From Solanum dulcamara (taxonomy: Eukaryota; Streptophyta; Magnoliopsida; Solanales; Solanaceae): 64,000 bases of DNA. Both the position numbers and the translations under genes were made by a program. This document shows positions 63,101-64,000 of the stretch, one piece after another (positions within the stretch are counted from its first letter, which is position 1; each line of letters begins with the position of its first letter). Under the pieces are notes generated by a model. It saw only the letters and a list, made by a program, of their open reading frames with translations. It was not told the DNA's origin and ran no database searches. Where the stretch lies: the NCBI RefSeq assembly GCF_947179165.1, contig NC_077245.1, positions 38,681,286 to 38,745,285 of the forward strand, in the 5' to 3' direction.

Positions 63101-64000
63101 TTATACAAAGCATGGTTACAGGTAAGTGCTTGATCTTTTCATGCCTTGCGGAAGGGAGGCTGGTCCTGGAACTGGTTTGTCTATTATTTATTAGTTCTCA
63201 GTTTCCAGGAAACAGCCGTCCTACCTTGGTAGGAGTAAGGTCTGCGTACATTCTACCCTCCCCAGACCCCATGTTGTGGGATTTCACTGGGTTGTTGTTG
63301 TTGTTGTTGTTATTAATTTAAGAGCGATATCCTGATCATAGTCTTATTTGAAGTGAGTAACAAATAGGTTGGGAATTTGTAGTAATTTGTTACTCAAGAG
63401 TTGAGGCAAAATGGACCAATTGTGATTACTTTTTGTTAAGTTGTAATTTAAATCGATGAGGCATGCATGTAAATATGCAAAAAAAGTGCAGTCGGGACGA
63501 AGCGTCCCGCATTCACGCAGGGTCCGGGAAGGGCCACACCCCAAGGGGGTGTGATGTAGGCAGCTGTTTCAATGTCTCAAATCCACGATATATAGGTCAC
63601 ATAAAATAACTTACCAGTTGCTATAAGGCTCTCCTTCATGCGTTTGATCATACAACCTAAAAATATTTTTAGAAGCAACTGAAATGCAAAATACCTTGGG
63701 CTTTCCAGTGGATCAATCTATTCTACAAGTTGCACAAACTCAAGACTTATTCTTTCTTCTGTCTATTCTGTTTTCTTCCAGTGGAGGAAATGAACTGGAC
63801 GACTTAATTCTCAATGATTTATTCTATCATCTGCAAGGAGAGATTGAAGGTAGACAGATTTCCCACATGCCATTCAAGGAGCTGTCACAATATCTACTAC
63901 AGTCAAATTTCTTGCAAACATATCACCGTAAGAACCATGAGGACATTTCTCCTCAAACTGATGGTGTGTGCTTATATGACACTGACCGTCTGCAACGGGA
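2269..64000 (+). CDS. NUP188: NUP188 nucleoporin gene, partial (25 exons, both ends beyond the window)
   Basis: Large scaffold nucleoporin of the inner ring of the nuclear pore complex. In animals and fungi NUP188 pairs with NUP93; it is an alpha-solenoid protein with no catalytic site. Joining the exons listed separately gives 1,139 uninterrupted codons, and every donor/acceptor pair keeps the frame. Stretches that I recognise as plant NUP188 are [84 protein letters not shown] and [15 protein letters not shown]. The chain is mostly leucine-rich helix-forming sequence without membrane segments or a signal peptide. Plant NUP188 is roughly 1,900-2,000 residues, so a bit over half is here; the promoter, start and C-terminus are outside. 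Identification rests on remembered family sequence, not a search. All sizeable repeats lie in introns and none breaks an exon, so the gene looks functional. Confidence 0.92.
2559..2683 (-). mobile_element. 125-bp 3' tail of an RTE LINE or TS-type SINE, with TSD
   Basis: Begins on the + strand with AACAGCAACAGCAACATACC (the reversed TTG-type tail), followed by the decayed GGTCTGAAGAGGGTAGAGTG signature. It is flanked by a perfect 15-bp direct repeat ATTTAAGAACTTAAT (2544-2558 and 2684-2698). The retained part is common to RTE LINEs and TS SINEs, so the parent cannot be decided. Confidence 0.8.
3444..3581 (+). CDS. NUP188: NUP188 exon B
   Basis: 46 codons, phase 0 at both ends, from [18 protein letters not shown] to [10 protein letters not shown]. 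Acceptor AAATTAG, donor GAG|GTACTT. It is very like the DVDLFTLWAEE stretch I recall from other plant NUP188 proteins. Confidence 0.93.
3660..3817 (+). CDS. NUP188: NUP188 exon C
   Basis: Acceptor CTATTTCAG, donor CAG|GTTGTT. Encodes [20 protein letters not shown] to VHDETPF plus two bases of an Arg codon that is completed 6 kb away at 9859. The intron before it is only 78 bp; the one after is 6,041 bp. Confidence 0.93.
3921..4294. mobile_element. MITE with GGGGTCGTTTGGTA termini
   Basis: 374 bp, AT-rich and non-coding, starting GGGGTCGTTTGGTAATAGG and ending TACCAAACAACCCC. The ends are inverted copies of each other, flanked by AAA on both sides. Internally it repeats short TAATACC/GGTATTA motifs. 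Superfamily undecided (PIF/Harbinger-like if the 3-bp duplication is real). Confidence 0.7.
5304..6640 (-). mobile_element. Degenerate non-autonomous LTR element, antisense
   Basis: Two related direct repeats, about 5304-5566 and 6145-6636, both contain AACAATrTACmAGAGGTGC and TTCAAGyATAGTGAATC...CACATATTCACTTGATAT. In reverse, a primer-binding-site-like TGGTATTAGAGTCTC lies at 6131-6144 and a purine tract AAGGGAGA lies beside the left repeat, as in an LTR element with about 565 bp of non-coding interior. The right repeat is enlarged by a Stowaway MITE. Confidence 0.6.
6279..6536. mobile_element. Stowaway (Tc1/mariner) MITE
   Basis: 258 bp flanked by TA. The left end is CTCCCTCCGTTCACTTTTAC and the right end GGAAAAGTGAACGGAAGAG is its slightly decayed inverse. 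It sits inside the right LTR of the degenerate element at 5304-6640, so it is younger than that element. Confidence 0.85.
6796..7021 (-). mobile_element. 5'-truncated RTE LINE 3' end, antisense, with TSD
   Basis: 226 bp starting AACAACAACATAACC, then the GGGGTTTGGGAAGGGTGGGG signature. Its body (TTTGACAAGTACACGAG... AACAAAAATAGTAAAGATA) matches the 3' untranslated part of the RTE at 525-1315. Near-perfect 17-bp TSD TTGGCTATACTGCTAGC / TTGGCTATAACGCTAGC (6779-6795, 7022-7038). Confidence 0.82.
8247..8477 (+). mobile_element. Au-type SINE with perfect 16-bp TSD
   Basis: tRNA-derived short element: RNA polymerase III B box GGTTCAAGCC at 8355-8364, followed by the Au SINE core (CTGCGTACAATAGACCCTTG, CCCCGGACCCTGCATATAGC, GGGAGC). 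It is flanked by TAGCTCTATCTTCTTT at 8231-8246 and 8478-8493. It lies in the linker of the antisense L1, which reads through cleanly if the insert is skipped. The 5' 66 bp do not match the Au core that I know. Confidence 0.88.
8714..9076. mobile_element. MITE, PIF/Harbinger (Tourist)-like
   Basis: 363 bp with terminal inverted repeats GAGCCCGTTTGGATG / CATCCAAACGGGCTC and flanking TAA on both sides (8711-8713, 9077-9079). The interior is AT-rich and non-coding, with AAGTGCTT motifs near both ends. Confidence 0.85.
9080..9858. other. Intron 3 end, nothing assigned
   Basis: AT-rich intron sequence. It holds a short imperfect duplication (AGATTAGCCAAGTCAATTA twice, near 9140 and 9210). A short frame at 9592-9804 has no family resemblance. 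Confidence 0.5.
9859..10027 (+). CDS. NUP188: NUP188 exon D
   Basis: Acceptor AAAATCAG. Completes Arg (AG|G), then [20 protein letters not shown] to [13 protein letters not shown], ending in phase 0 before GTCTGT. The frame match across the 6-kb intron supports the pairing. Confidence 0.93.
10125..10223 (+). CDS. NUP188: NUP188 exon E
   Basis: 33 codons, phase 0/0: [20 protein letters not shown] to DILRDFD. Acceptor TGTTTCAG, donor GAT|GTGAGC. Confidence 0.93.
10344..10421 (+). CDS. NUP188: NUP188 exon F
   Basis: 26 codons, phase 0/0: [26 protein letters not shown]. Acceptor TATTTTCAG, donor CAG|GTTATT. Confidence 0.93.
10500..10559 (+). CDS. NUP188: NUP188 exon G
   Basis: A 20-codon mini-exon, phase 0/0: [20 protein letters not shown]. 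Acceptor CTTTCGCAG, donor GAG|GTTTGG. Shorter than most gene finders score well, but it continues the family sequence exactly between its neighbours. Confidence 0.92.
10644..10801 (+). CDS. NUP188: NUP188 exon H
   Basis: Acceptor TTGGTGCAG, strong donor GTAAGT. Encodes [20 protein letters not shown] to CEGAWPAEC plus two bases of Val, completed at 10899. Confidence 0.93.
10899..11100 (+). CDS. NUP188: NUP188 exon I
   Basis: Acceptor CTTGAACAG. After completing Val it encodes [20 protein letters not shown] to [19 protein letters not shown] and [13 protein letters not shown], phase 0 at donor GTAACT. An 11.4-kb intron follows. Confidence 0.93.
11496..12184. mobile_element. MITE with about 150-bp inverted ends
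   Basis: 689 bp starting GGAAAAGGGTAAAAATGCC and ending with its inverse (GACCCTTTTCC). The inversion extends deep into the element: ATAGTTTGGTCcAAAAATGCC blocks on the left face GGGCATTTTT-GGACAAACTAT blocks on the right. The flanks ATTATATTA/ATTGTATTA suggest a 9-bp TSD (8 of 9 identical), hence Mutator-like. Transcripts across it could fold into a long hairpin. Confidence 0.75.
12240..12870 (-). mobile_element. L1 LINE fragment, C-terminal part, antisense
   Basis: The reverse frame at 12272-12673 reads [20 protein letters not shown], then [20 protein letters not shown]. This is the zinc-knuckle (CxxC...H) plus IWKERN-type end of plant L1 ORF2. Frameshifted copies continue to about 12870. 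Confidence 0.75.
13191..13276. repeat. Two 43-bp direct repeats
   Basis: TCATGCCTTTCTGTTTTTAT... is present twice in tandem (13191-13233, 13234-13276), differing at one base (GGTTTG/GGTCTG). Confidence 0.9.
16440..16660. repeat. Five tandem units of 43-45 bp inside the solo LTR
   Basis: Units start near 16440, 16485, 16528, 16571 and 16616, each TTAGTGCCGAGGAACGT-CGG, then CCCGATCC and an AT-rich spacer (TATACATATAA). The CG-rich core alternates with AT-rich linkers. Confidence 0.9.
18861..19020. promoter_or_regulatory. G-box and inverted-repeat cluster in the solo LTR
   Basis: Two CACGTG cores (18865-18870 within GACACGTGGC; 18943-18948 within the palindrome GCCACGTGGC) lie just downstream of the TATA-like box. 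Two near-palindromes AAGTAGGTGgGTCACCTACTT follow at about 18967-18987 and 18995-19015. G-boxes bind bZIP/bHLH factors in plants. Function here is not shown; this could be an LTR promoter or leader. Confidence 0.5.
20230..21190 (-). mobile_element. L1 LINE fragment, antisense
   Basis: Read in reverse: [12 protein letters not shown] near 21184-21000, [30 protein letters not shown], then [20 protein letters not shown]. This follows the order of the L1 reverse-transcriptase C-terminal half. The 156-codon + strand frame at 20542-21012 is only its shadow. Confidence 0.6.
21300..21945. repeat. Old imperfect duplication of about 330 bp
   Basis: The halves at about 21300-21600 and 21640-21945 share in the same order ACAATGCCCCT, AGAAGTGTG.TTGgAAGTGTA, TCTGAaCC.GAAATgCACCAAGGA and TTTGAAGnTTnGCnnGTCAGCA, with many differences. 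No coding content recognised. Confidence 0.55.
22100..22114 (+). repeat. Homopolymer run of 15 G
   Basis: A run of 15 G follows GGCCTCTC. Such tracts are unstable and are often miscounted. Confidence 0.9.
22530..22649 (+). CDS. NUP188: NUP188 exon J (isolated between two 11-kb introns)
   Basis: 40 codons, phase 0/0: [20 protein letters not shown] to [10 protein letters not shown]. Acceptor ATTTTGTAG, donor ATG|GTAATC. It directly continues ...ALVRWE of exon I and precedes [11 protein letters not shown], as expected for the family, although it sits alone among more than 22 kb of repeats. Confidence 0.92.
22980..23205. other. Intron 10 start, possible MITE end
   Basis: TTTTGGAAGTATACCTTGTA and the following GTTGGATTTGG-GTATAATT have an inverted counterpart at about 29150-29243. 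This suggests the two are ends of one element now separated by 6 kb, or two members of a family. No other content recognised from 22650 to here. Confidence 0.35.
23206..23370. mobile_element. Stowaway MITE, left part only
   Basis: TA followed by CTCCCTCTCTTCCAATTTAT and GTGATATAGTTTG, the same family as the element at 62091-62326. The right terminus is not found, so it is truncated near 23370. Confidence 0.6.
23518..23605. repeat. Two direct repeats, period 50 bp
   Basis: TATCAyTAGAGTATATCTGG, then TTACACCAAAAACATAAA, present at 23518-23555 and 23568-23605. Confidence 0.9.
23772..25544 (+). mobile_element. Ty1/copia element with short LTRs, internally deleted
   Basis: 5' LTR 23772-23958 (187 bp) and 3' LTR 25350-25544 (195 bp), both TGTTAGAATA...TTTCTCACA. 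The primer site TGGTATCAGGGC is at 23959-23970; flanks TAATA/TAATG. The interior is only 1.4 kb: decayed copia reverse transcriptase ([40 protein letters not shown]) and RNase H ([21 protein letters not shown]). Gag, protease and integrase are missing. It sits inside the antisense L1. The LTRs differ at several positions, so it is not recent. Confidence 0.87.
26593..27228. mobile_element. MITE, Mutator-like, 9-bp TSD
   Basis: 636 bp flanked by TAGACTTGG (26584-26592, 27229-27237). The left end GTGCTGTTTGGCCACAAATA and the right end TTTGTGGCCAAACGCTAGCT are inverse copies apart from the outermost bases. The interior is AT-rich and non-coding. Removing it rejoins the L1 frame ...YLGLPL... with the following L1 part. 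Confidence 0.8.
27733..28350. mobile_element. Non-coding AT-rich insert with GGTTTCGGTTTT-like ends
   Basis: It interrupts the same L1 between VLINGSPAD and the linker. Left part: repeated TCGGTTTTCTCGG motifs. Right part: their counterpart AACCAAACCAACAACGATCG, ending TTTACACCCCTAG. This matches the look of a common Solanaceae MITE family ending TAGGGGTGTA. Boundaries are approximate. GGTTGTTCCCTTGATCGTGT occurs twice (about 27831 and 27882). Confidence 0.55.
28626..29250. other. AT-rich intron stretch
   Basis: Very AT-rich, including TATATATATA near 28940. The last 100 bp carry the inverted counterpart of 22988-23040. No genes. Confidence 0.45.
29251..30710. repeat. Tandem duplication of about 730 bp containing TRIM-like LTR pieces
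   Basis: Copy 1 is 29251-29982 (732 bp) and copy 2 is 29983-30710 (728 bp). Both start AACTTyGTTTGTTTAGTCAA and end GACTTGACATGACTCC, and they are roughly 95% alike by eye. Each copy contains two antisense LTR-like monomers (GGACCTTGGCCAACCCTAA...; TTAGGTCATGAyGGGmGkAAT...), related to the TRIM at 53461-54051. Confidence 0.88.
30780..31625. mobile_element. Cluster of TRIM/short-LTR remnants
   Basis: 30805-30905 is an antisense LTR-like unit and 30908-31005 a sense one (AGCTACCTTTTGAGGTTGAA, then TTAGGCCCAAGGTCCATTTG), followed by the primer-site-like TGGTACCAGAG. More primer-site-like motifs (TGGTATTAGAGC near 31211, GGTATCAGAGC near 31401) and an LTR-like TGTTAGGTATCTCACATTGG from 31508 follow. 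No protein-coding parts. Confidence 0.6.
31720..32465 (-). mobile_element. 5'-truncated RTE LINE, antisense
   Basis: Tail signature CACAAGTGGGGTCTGGGAGG at 31746. Reverse coding part at about 32050-32465: [52 protein letters not shown]. The part beyond 32331 is decayed ([14 protein letters not shown] remnant of the SHIQKM region). Confidence 0.82.
32466..33818. other. Intron 10 end, nothing assigned
   Basis: No recognisable family. A reading [19 protein letters not shown] near 32580 may be a retroelement remnant, but it is too short to call. Confidence 0.4.
33819..33892 (+). CDS. NUP188: NUP188 exon K
   Basis: Acceptor TGTGGTTAG, donor CG|GTATGG. Encodes [24 protein letters not shown] plus two bases of Arg, completed at 34043. 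Confidence 0.9.
34043..34153 (+). CDS. NUP188: NUP188 exon L
   Basis: Acceptor CAACTGCAG, donor TG|GTAAAC. Encodes (R)[17 protein letters not shown], then [19 protein letters not shown] plus two bases of Cys. Confidence 0.93.
34463..34561 (+). CDS. NUP188: NUP188 exon M
   Basis: Acceptor TTATTGCAG, donor AG|GTGAGA. Encodes (C)[19 protein letters not shown] to FKVGSNGLS plus two bases of Ser. Confidence 0.92.
34761..34987 (+). mobile_element. SolS-like SINE (tRNA-derived)
   Basis: 227 bp with an A-box-like GTGGCCTAGTGG (34776-34787) and a B-box-like GGTTCAAAACT (34820-34830), then GTTACCCGGTACCTGTTACT and GGTGCGCGAAAGCTGG, a pattern I recognise from Solanaceae SINEs. It ends in a short A run. 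Flanks ACTATGATCATAAC / GCTATGACCATAAAC look like a decayed TSD. Confidence 0.82.
35003..35707. other. Intron 13 remainder, nothing assigned
   Basis: Unique-looking intron DNA with pyrimidine-rich tracts. No repeat family or gene recognised. Confidence 0.45.
35708..35790 (+). CDS. NUP188: NUP188 exon N (ends at a GC donor)
   Basis: Acceptor GCTTTAG. Encodes (S)[19 protein letters not shown] to LTLS plus one base of Val. The donor is CAG|GCATGT. Using the first GT, four bases on, would give TCA GGC AT|T GCT TGA, a stop, so the GC site is the only one that preserves the frame into 36062. Confidence 0.92.
36062..36210 (+). CDS. NUP188: NUP188 exon O
   Basis: Acceptor GATCTTCAG. Completes Val (G|TG), then [20 protein letters not shown] to [10 protein letters not shown], phase 0 at donor GTACTC. 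A 12.3-kb intron follows. Confidence 0.93.
36385..37012. mobile_element. MITE interrupted by a second MITE
   Basis: The outer element is seen as two halves: GATGGGGACGGATATG... GAGTTCATCCGAACCACTTT (36385-36475) and GTAGATGCTGAATCCCCTTC...AAATCCTGGTCCCGTCA (36926-37012), a familiar Solanaceae repeat with GGGACGG-type ends. The inserted part (about 36486-36922) ends CCGCACCCGAGTCTGAGCAA CATAG, like the hAT MITE at 57347-57467. Confidence 0.6.
37330..37560. repeat. Remnant of the hAT-MITE family, with inverted GGATCCTCCAAA motifs
   Basis: GCGTGTTGGATCCTCCAAAG and TTTTTGGAGGATACAACA face each other, as in the complete member at 57347-57467. A second decayed half (TTTTTGAAGGATGTCGGATC) follows. 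Ends are not defined. Confidence 0.5.
37741..38333. mobile_element. Fragment of a gypsy-type LTR
   Basis: Starts TGTCACGCACTAACCTTGGG and GCACCCGGTGCC, like the 5' edge of the solo LTR at 15673 and of other TGTCACGACC-type LTRs. Further on GCAGGCTGTTGAGGCCACCA repeats a shorter block (GCGGGCTTTCAAGGCCACCA). The 3' edge is not found; probably truncated. Confidence 0.5.
38590..43046 (-). mobile_element. Ty1/copia element, antisense, right half present
   Basis: LTR at 42836-43046 (reverse TGTAGAATCTTAG...CTTTTCACA, with TATATAAACC inside) and primer site TGGTATCAGAGC at about 42824-42835. Gag: 42526-41616 with [17 protein letters not shown] and a CX2CX4HX4C knuckle, [14 protein letters not shown]. 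Protease box [14 protein letters not shown] at 41500, with the preceding Trp codon now a stop. Pre-integrase part at 41371-41190. Integrase remnants at 39080-38590 ([34 protein letters not shown]). Reverse transcriptase and the other LTR are absent. Split by the RTE at 39174-41171. Confidence 0.83.
39174..41171 (-). mobile_element. 5'-truncated RTE LINE inside the copia element
   Basis: 1,998 bp, tail first on the + strand (AACAATAACAACAACATACC). Reverse transcriptase frames: [20 protein letters not shown] (40700), [20 protein letters not shown] with [11 protein letters not shown] (40424-40113), and [20 protein letters not shown] (39950). The catalytic FADD reads FAND, and there are several frameshifts. 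Flanked by the TSD TGTAGTGGATCTGTGAGAA (39155-39173, 41172-41190; 19 bp, perfect). Confidence 0.9.
43047..44985 (-). mobile_element. hAT transposase relic, antisense
   Basis: Read in reverse: [18 protein letters not shown] plus [18 protein letters not shown] (about 44900-44780), a [12 protein letters not shown] part (44560), [20 protein letters not shown] (44246), then the dimerisation region (LMRRFIPK, about 43440) and [20 protein letters not shown] (43296). This is the order of Ac-like hAT transposases. Many stops; the region 43450-43980 is AT-rich filler. The copia LTR abuts its 3' side at 43046. No TIRs found. Confidence 0.75.
44985..45900 (-). mobile_element. L1 reverse-transcriptase fragment, antisense, split by a MITE
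   Basis: Reverse frames [20 protein letters not shown] and [20 protein letters not shown] (45879-45700), then, beyond the Stowaway, [40 protein letters not shown] (45200-45050). The catalytic box is YADG instead of YADD. Confidence 0.82.
45394..45701. mobile_element. Stowaway MITE
   Basis: 308 bp flanked by TA. The ends CTCCCTCCGTCCTATGTTAG and TATGGAACGGAGGGAG are inverse copies. It lies within the L1 reverse-transcriptase fragment. Confidence 0.9.
46020..47280 (-). mobile_element. L1 3' end fragment, antisense, with a MITE inside
   Basis: Reverse: [20 protein letters not shown] and [12 protein letters not shown] (47060-46960), then [20 protein letters not shown] (46915-46840), the zinc-knuckle end of L1 ORF2. 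The 3' end near 46020-46120 (TTTGATGAAGTAAGAAGTTT CATTAAGA) resembles that of the L1 at 54380. An insert lies at 46211-46631. Confidence 0.72.
46211..46631. mobile_element. Probable MITE
   Basis: Left end TAGGGTGTGTTCATGCTTTC, right end CATACCGAACACAACCATA. The inverse-related GTGTTCGG and TTTTCCATGGAAAACATTTT blocks are typical of a Solanaceae repeat. TSD unclear. Confidence 0.5.
47281..48290. other. Intron 15 stretch, nothing assigned
   Basis: No protein-coding or repeat family recognised. It contains one GC-richer block (about 47480-47610). Confidence 0.4.
48293..48424 (+). mobile_element. 3' tail of an RTE LINE or TS-type SINE, sense
   Basis: GAGCTGAGGGTCTAGTGGAA, then GTAGGGTAAGGTCTGTGTAC, then CCACTTGTGGGATTA, ending TGCTGTTGTTATT. 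The block TTGTGGGATTAC is duplicated. It lies about 110 bp before exon P. Confidence 0.82.
48531..48674 (+). CDS. NUP188: NUP188 exon P
   Basis: 48 codons, phase 0/0: [20 protein letters not shown] to [13 protein letters not shown]. Acceptor TGCTTTTAG, donor GAG|GTGCAT. Confidence 0.93.
48793..48900 (+). CDS. NUP188: NUP188 exon Q
   Basis: 36 codons, phase 0/0: [20 protein letters not shown] to SMLSDHSR. Acceptor CTTCAACAG, donor AGG|GTATGC. Confidence 0.93.
48901..49569. other. Intron 17, no repeats recognised
   Basis: 669-bp intron of unique-looking sequence with normal splice signals. Confidence 0.5.
49570..49677 (+). CDS. NUP188: NUP188 exon R
   Basis: 36 codons, phase 0/0: [20 protein letters not shown] to SLMSFFRNH. 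Acceptor TCATTTCAG, donor CAT|GTATGT. Confidence 0.93.
50076..50091 (+). repeat. Homopolymer run of 16 G
   Basis: Follows AGTTCAATT, just upstream of the sense L1 fragment. Confidence 0.9.
50112..51180 (+). mobile_element. L1 LINE fragment, sense
   Basis: [27 protein letters not shown] at 50112, [13 protein letters not shown] at 50265, the VNIVYKALY...[15 protein letters not shown] region at 50770, and IWWKYGRK...NNRCFED near 51150. This is the C-terminal third of L1 ORF2 in several frames. It is the only clear L1 fragment in the same direction as NUP188. Confidence 0.8.
51313..51352 (+). mobile_element. Au SINE 3' end fragment
   Basis: ACCCTGCGCATAGCGGGAGC and TTCAGTTCACCGAGCTGCCC match the last 40 bp of the Au SINE family (compare 8447-8477). 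Confidence 0.7.
51370..51557 (-). mobile_element. Possible tRNA-derived SINE, antisense
   Basis: On the minus strand GGCCGGTAGTCTAATAGACA is followed about 30 bp later by B-box-like AGTTTGAAGTCCC. Only the box spacing and the non-coding nature support this; no family recognised. Confidence 0.35.
51560..52656. other. Intron 18 remainder, nothing assigned
   Basis: AT-rich intron sequence; no repeat ends or genes recognised. Confidence 0.45.
52657..52764 (+). CDS. NUP188: NUP188 exon S
   Basis: 36 codons, phase 0/0: [20 protein letters not shown] to VYFGLDDKQ. Acceptor CCAATGCAG, donor CAG|GTTTAG. IQVGAAR and FGLDDKQ are conserved in plant NUP188 as I recall it. A competing AG nine bases downstream (ATACAG) would drop KIQ. 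Confidence 0.9.
52862..52972 (+). CDS. NUP188: NUP188 exon T
   Basis: 37 codons, phase 0/0: [20 protein letters not shown] to MLSSAARYQ. Acceptor CATTTGCAG, donor CAG|GTAACT. Confidence 0.92.
53461..54051 (+). mobile_element. TRIM: complete 591-bp terminal-repeat element
   Basis: 5' LTR 53461-53582 (122 bp, TGTTAATGAGTCCC...TTTTTTACA) and 3' LTR 53930-54051 (122 bp, TGTTAAGAAGTCCC...CTTTACA). Primer site TGGTATCAGAGC at 53583-53594 (initiator tRNA-Met type), purine tract AAGGGGGAG at 53921-53929, flanks GTCAT/GTGAT. No coding capacity. The interior holds a third partial LTR (53741-53832) followed by a second primer-site-like TGGTATGAGAGC. Confidence 0.85.
54380..57300 (-). mobile_element. 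L1 LINE fragment, antisense, hosting an RTE
   Basis: The right part reads in reverse [20 protein letters not shown] and [20 protein letters not shown], then [20 protein letters not shown] (57083-56880). The left part (54380-54508) is its 3' end (TTTGTGATGAATTAAGTCAT). The two are separated by the RTE at 54509-56566. Confidence 0.78.
54509..56566 (-). mobile_element. 5'-truncated RTE LINE, antisense, nearly intact reverse transcriptase
   Basis: TSD ATGCCAGAACTAAA (54495-54508, 56567-56580; perfect). The reverse coding frames 56464-55691 and 55687-54914 are the same frame separated by one stop (TGG to TAG just before CMLFADD). Motifs: [88 protein letters not shown], ending THIRVEG. The endonuclease is missing. 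The 3' tail starts AACAACAACAACAACAACCC. Confidence 0.92.
57306..57600. repeat. 85-bp tandem duplication, one copy carrying a MITE
   Basis: Copy 2 (57514-57597) reads TTTCCTTTTCCTTTTTAAAT GGCAGCTCTCACAGAAACGG ... TAAAATGTATTAATTTA. Copy 1 is the same sequence (one base changed in GGCAACTC), cut after CAGAAACG by the MITE and resuming at 57468. Confidence 0.85.
57347..57467. mobile_element. 121-bp hAT-type MITE, 8-bp TSD
   Basis: Flanked by CAGAAACG (57339-57346, 57468-57475). The ends CTATGTTGCTCGGACTCTTC and GAAGAGTCCGCGCAACTTAG are inverse with two mismatches. The centre is a second hairpin, GTGTCGGATCCTCCAAAA / TTTTTGGAGAATCCGACAC. Confidence 0.88.
57612..60302 (+). mobile_element. RTE LINE with open 778-codon frame, sense, young-looking
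   Basis: The frame runs 57602-59938 without a stop. It holds the C-terminal end of the endonuclease ([31 protein letters not shown]), a connector, then reverse transcriptase ([60 protein letters not shown]) and the conserved C-terminus ([31 protein letters not shown]). The endonuclease N-terminus is lost by 5' truncation, so it cannot move by itself. The 3' tail GAGCCGAGGGTCTCTCGGAA ... TTGTTGTTG follows a 50-T run. TSD TTGTTACTGT (57602-57611, 60303-60312). Confidence 0.93.
60135..60184 (+). repeat. Run of 50 T inside the RTE 3' region
   Basis: Unbroken T tract between the coding end and the GAGCCGAGGGT tail. In other copies (for example 19940-20040) the same place is a T-rich TTTTATTTTT mixture. 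Confidence 0.9.
60407..60570 (+). CDS. NUP188: NUP188 exon U
   Basis: Acceptor CTTTCGTAG, donor AC|GTAAGG. Encodes [20 protein letters not shown] to VKRSDDLVM plus two bases of Thr. The middle (about residues 15-38) is poorly conserved, as expected for a loop between helices. Confidence 0.9.
60685..61147 (+). CDS. NUP188: NUP188 exon V (longest exon)
   Basis: 154 codons after the completed Thr; acceptor CTTTCAG, donor AGG|GTGAGC. It includes [40 protein letters not shown] and the acidic stretch [13 protein letters not shown]. The open frame runs 13 codons into the intron, but phase-0 joining to 62871 fits the family. Confidence 0.94.
61148..62090. other. Intron 22 left part, nothing firmly assigned
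   Basis: Reads such as CGGTGTTTGTTCCCACGGTG near 61770 and CTTTTTCGGTGACTC near 61915 recall the interior of the copia element at 24100-24500 (CTTTTCGGTGACTAC), but similarity is only local. Confidence 0.4.
62091..62326. mobile_element. Stowaway-type MITE
   Basis: 236 bp flanked by TA. The ends CTCTGTCCCAATTTATGTAG and CATAAATTGGGACAAAGGGAG are inverse copies with few mismatches; same family as 23206. Confidence 0.85.
62400..62660 (+). mobile_element. Short-LTR element remnant
   Basis: A primer-site-like TGGTATCAGAGCC lies at about 62559-62571, preceded by an LTR-like stretch starting TGTTAGTATTCTGTTACGGA (62504). The rest is not recognisable. Confidence 0.5.
62871..62978 (+). CDS. NUP188: NUP188 exon W
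   Basis: 36 codons, phase 0/0: [20 protein letters not shown] to DKVTNLWQK. Acceptor GTGCTTGCAG, donor AAG|GTTTTA. Confidence 0.92.
63063..63121 (+). CDS. NUP188: NUP188 exon X
   Basis: Acceptor CTTCTGCAG, donor AG|GTAAGT. Encodes [19 protein letters not shown] plus two bases of Ser. Confidence 0.92.
63198..63312 (+). mobile_element. 115-bp RTE/TS-type 3' tail, sense, near-identical to the 57.6-kb RTE
   Basis: GGAAACAGCCGTCCTACCTT and all that follows to CACTGGGTTGTTGTTG match 60199-60300 with two visible differences. A strongly 5'-truncated insertion; TSD not clear. Confidence 0.85.
63490..63570 (-). mobile_element. SINE fragment, antisense, Au-like
   Basis: CGCAGGGTCCGGGAAGGGCC followed by ACACCCCAAGGGGGTGTGAT, then GTAGGCAGCTGTTTC, corresponds to the reversed core of Au-related SINEs. 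The tRNA-like head is missing. Confidence 0.55.
63782..64000 (+). CDS. NUP188: NUP188 exon Y (cut by the window edge)
   Basis: Acceptor TCTTCCAG. Encodes (S)[19 protein letters not shown], then [20 protein letters not shown] and on to DTDRLQR; open to the last base, so the exon continues to the right. Confidence 0.93.
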
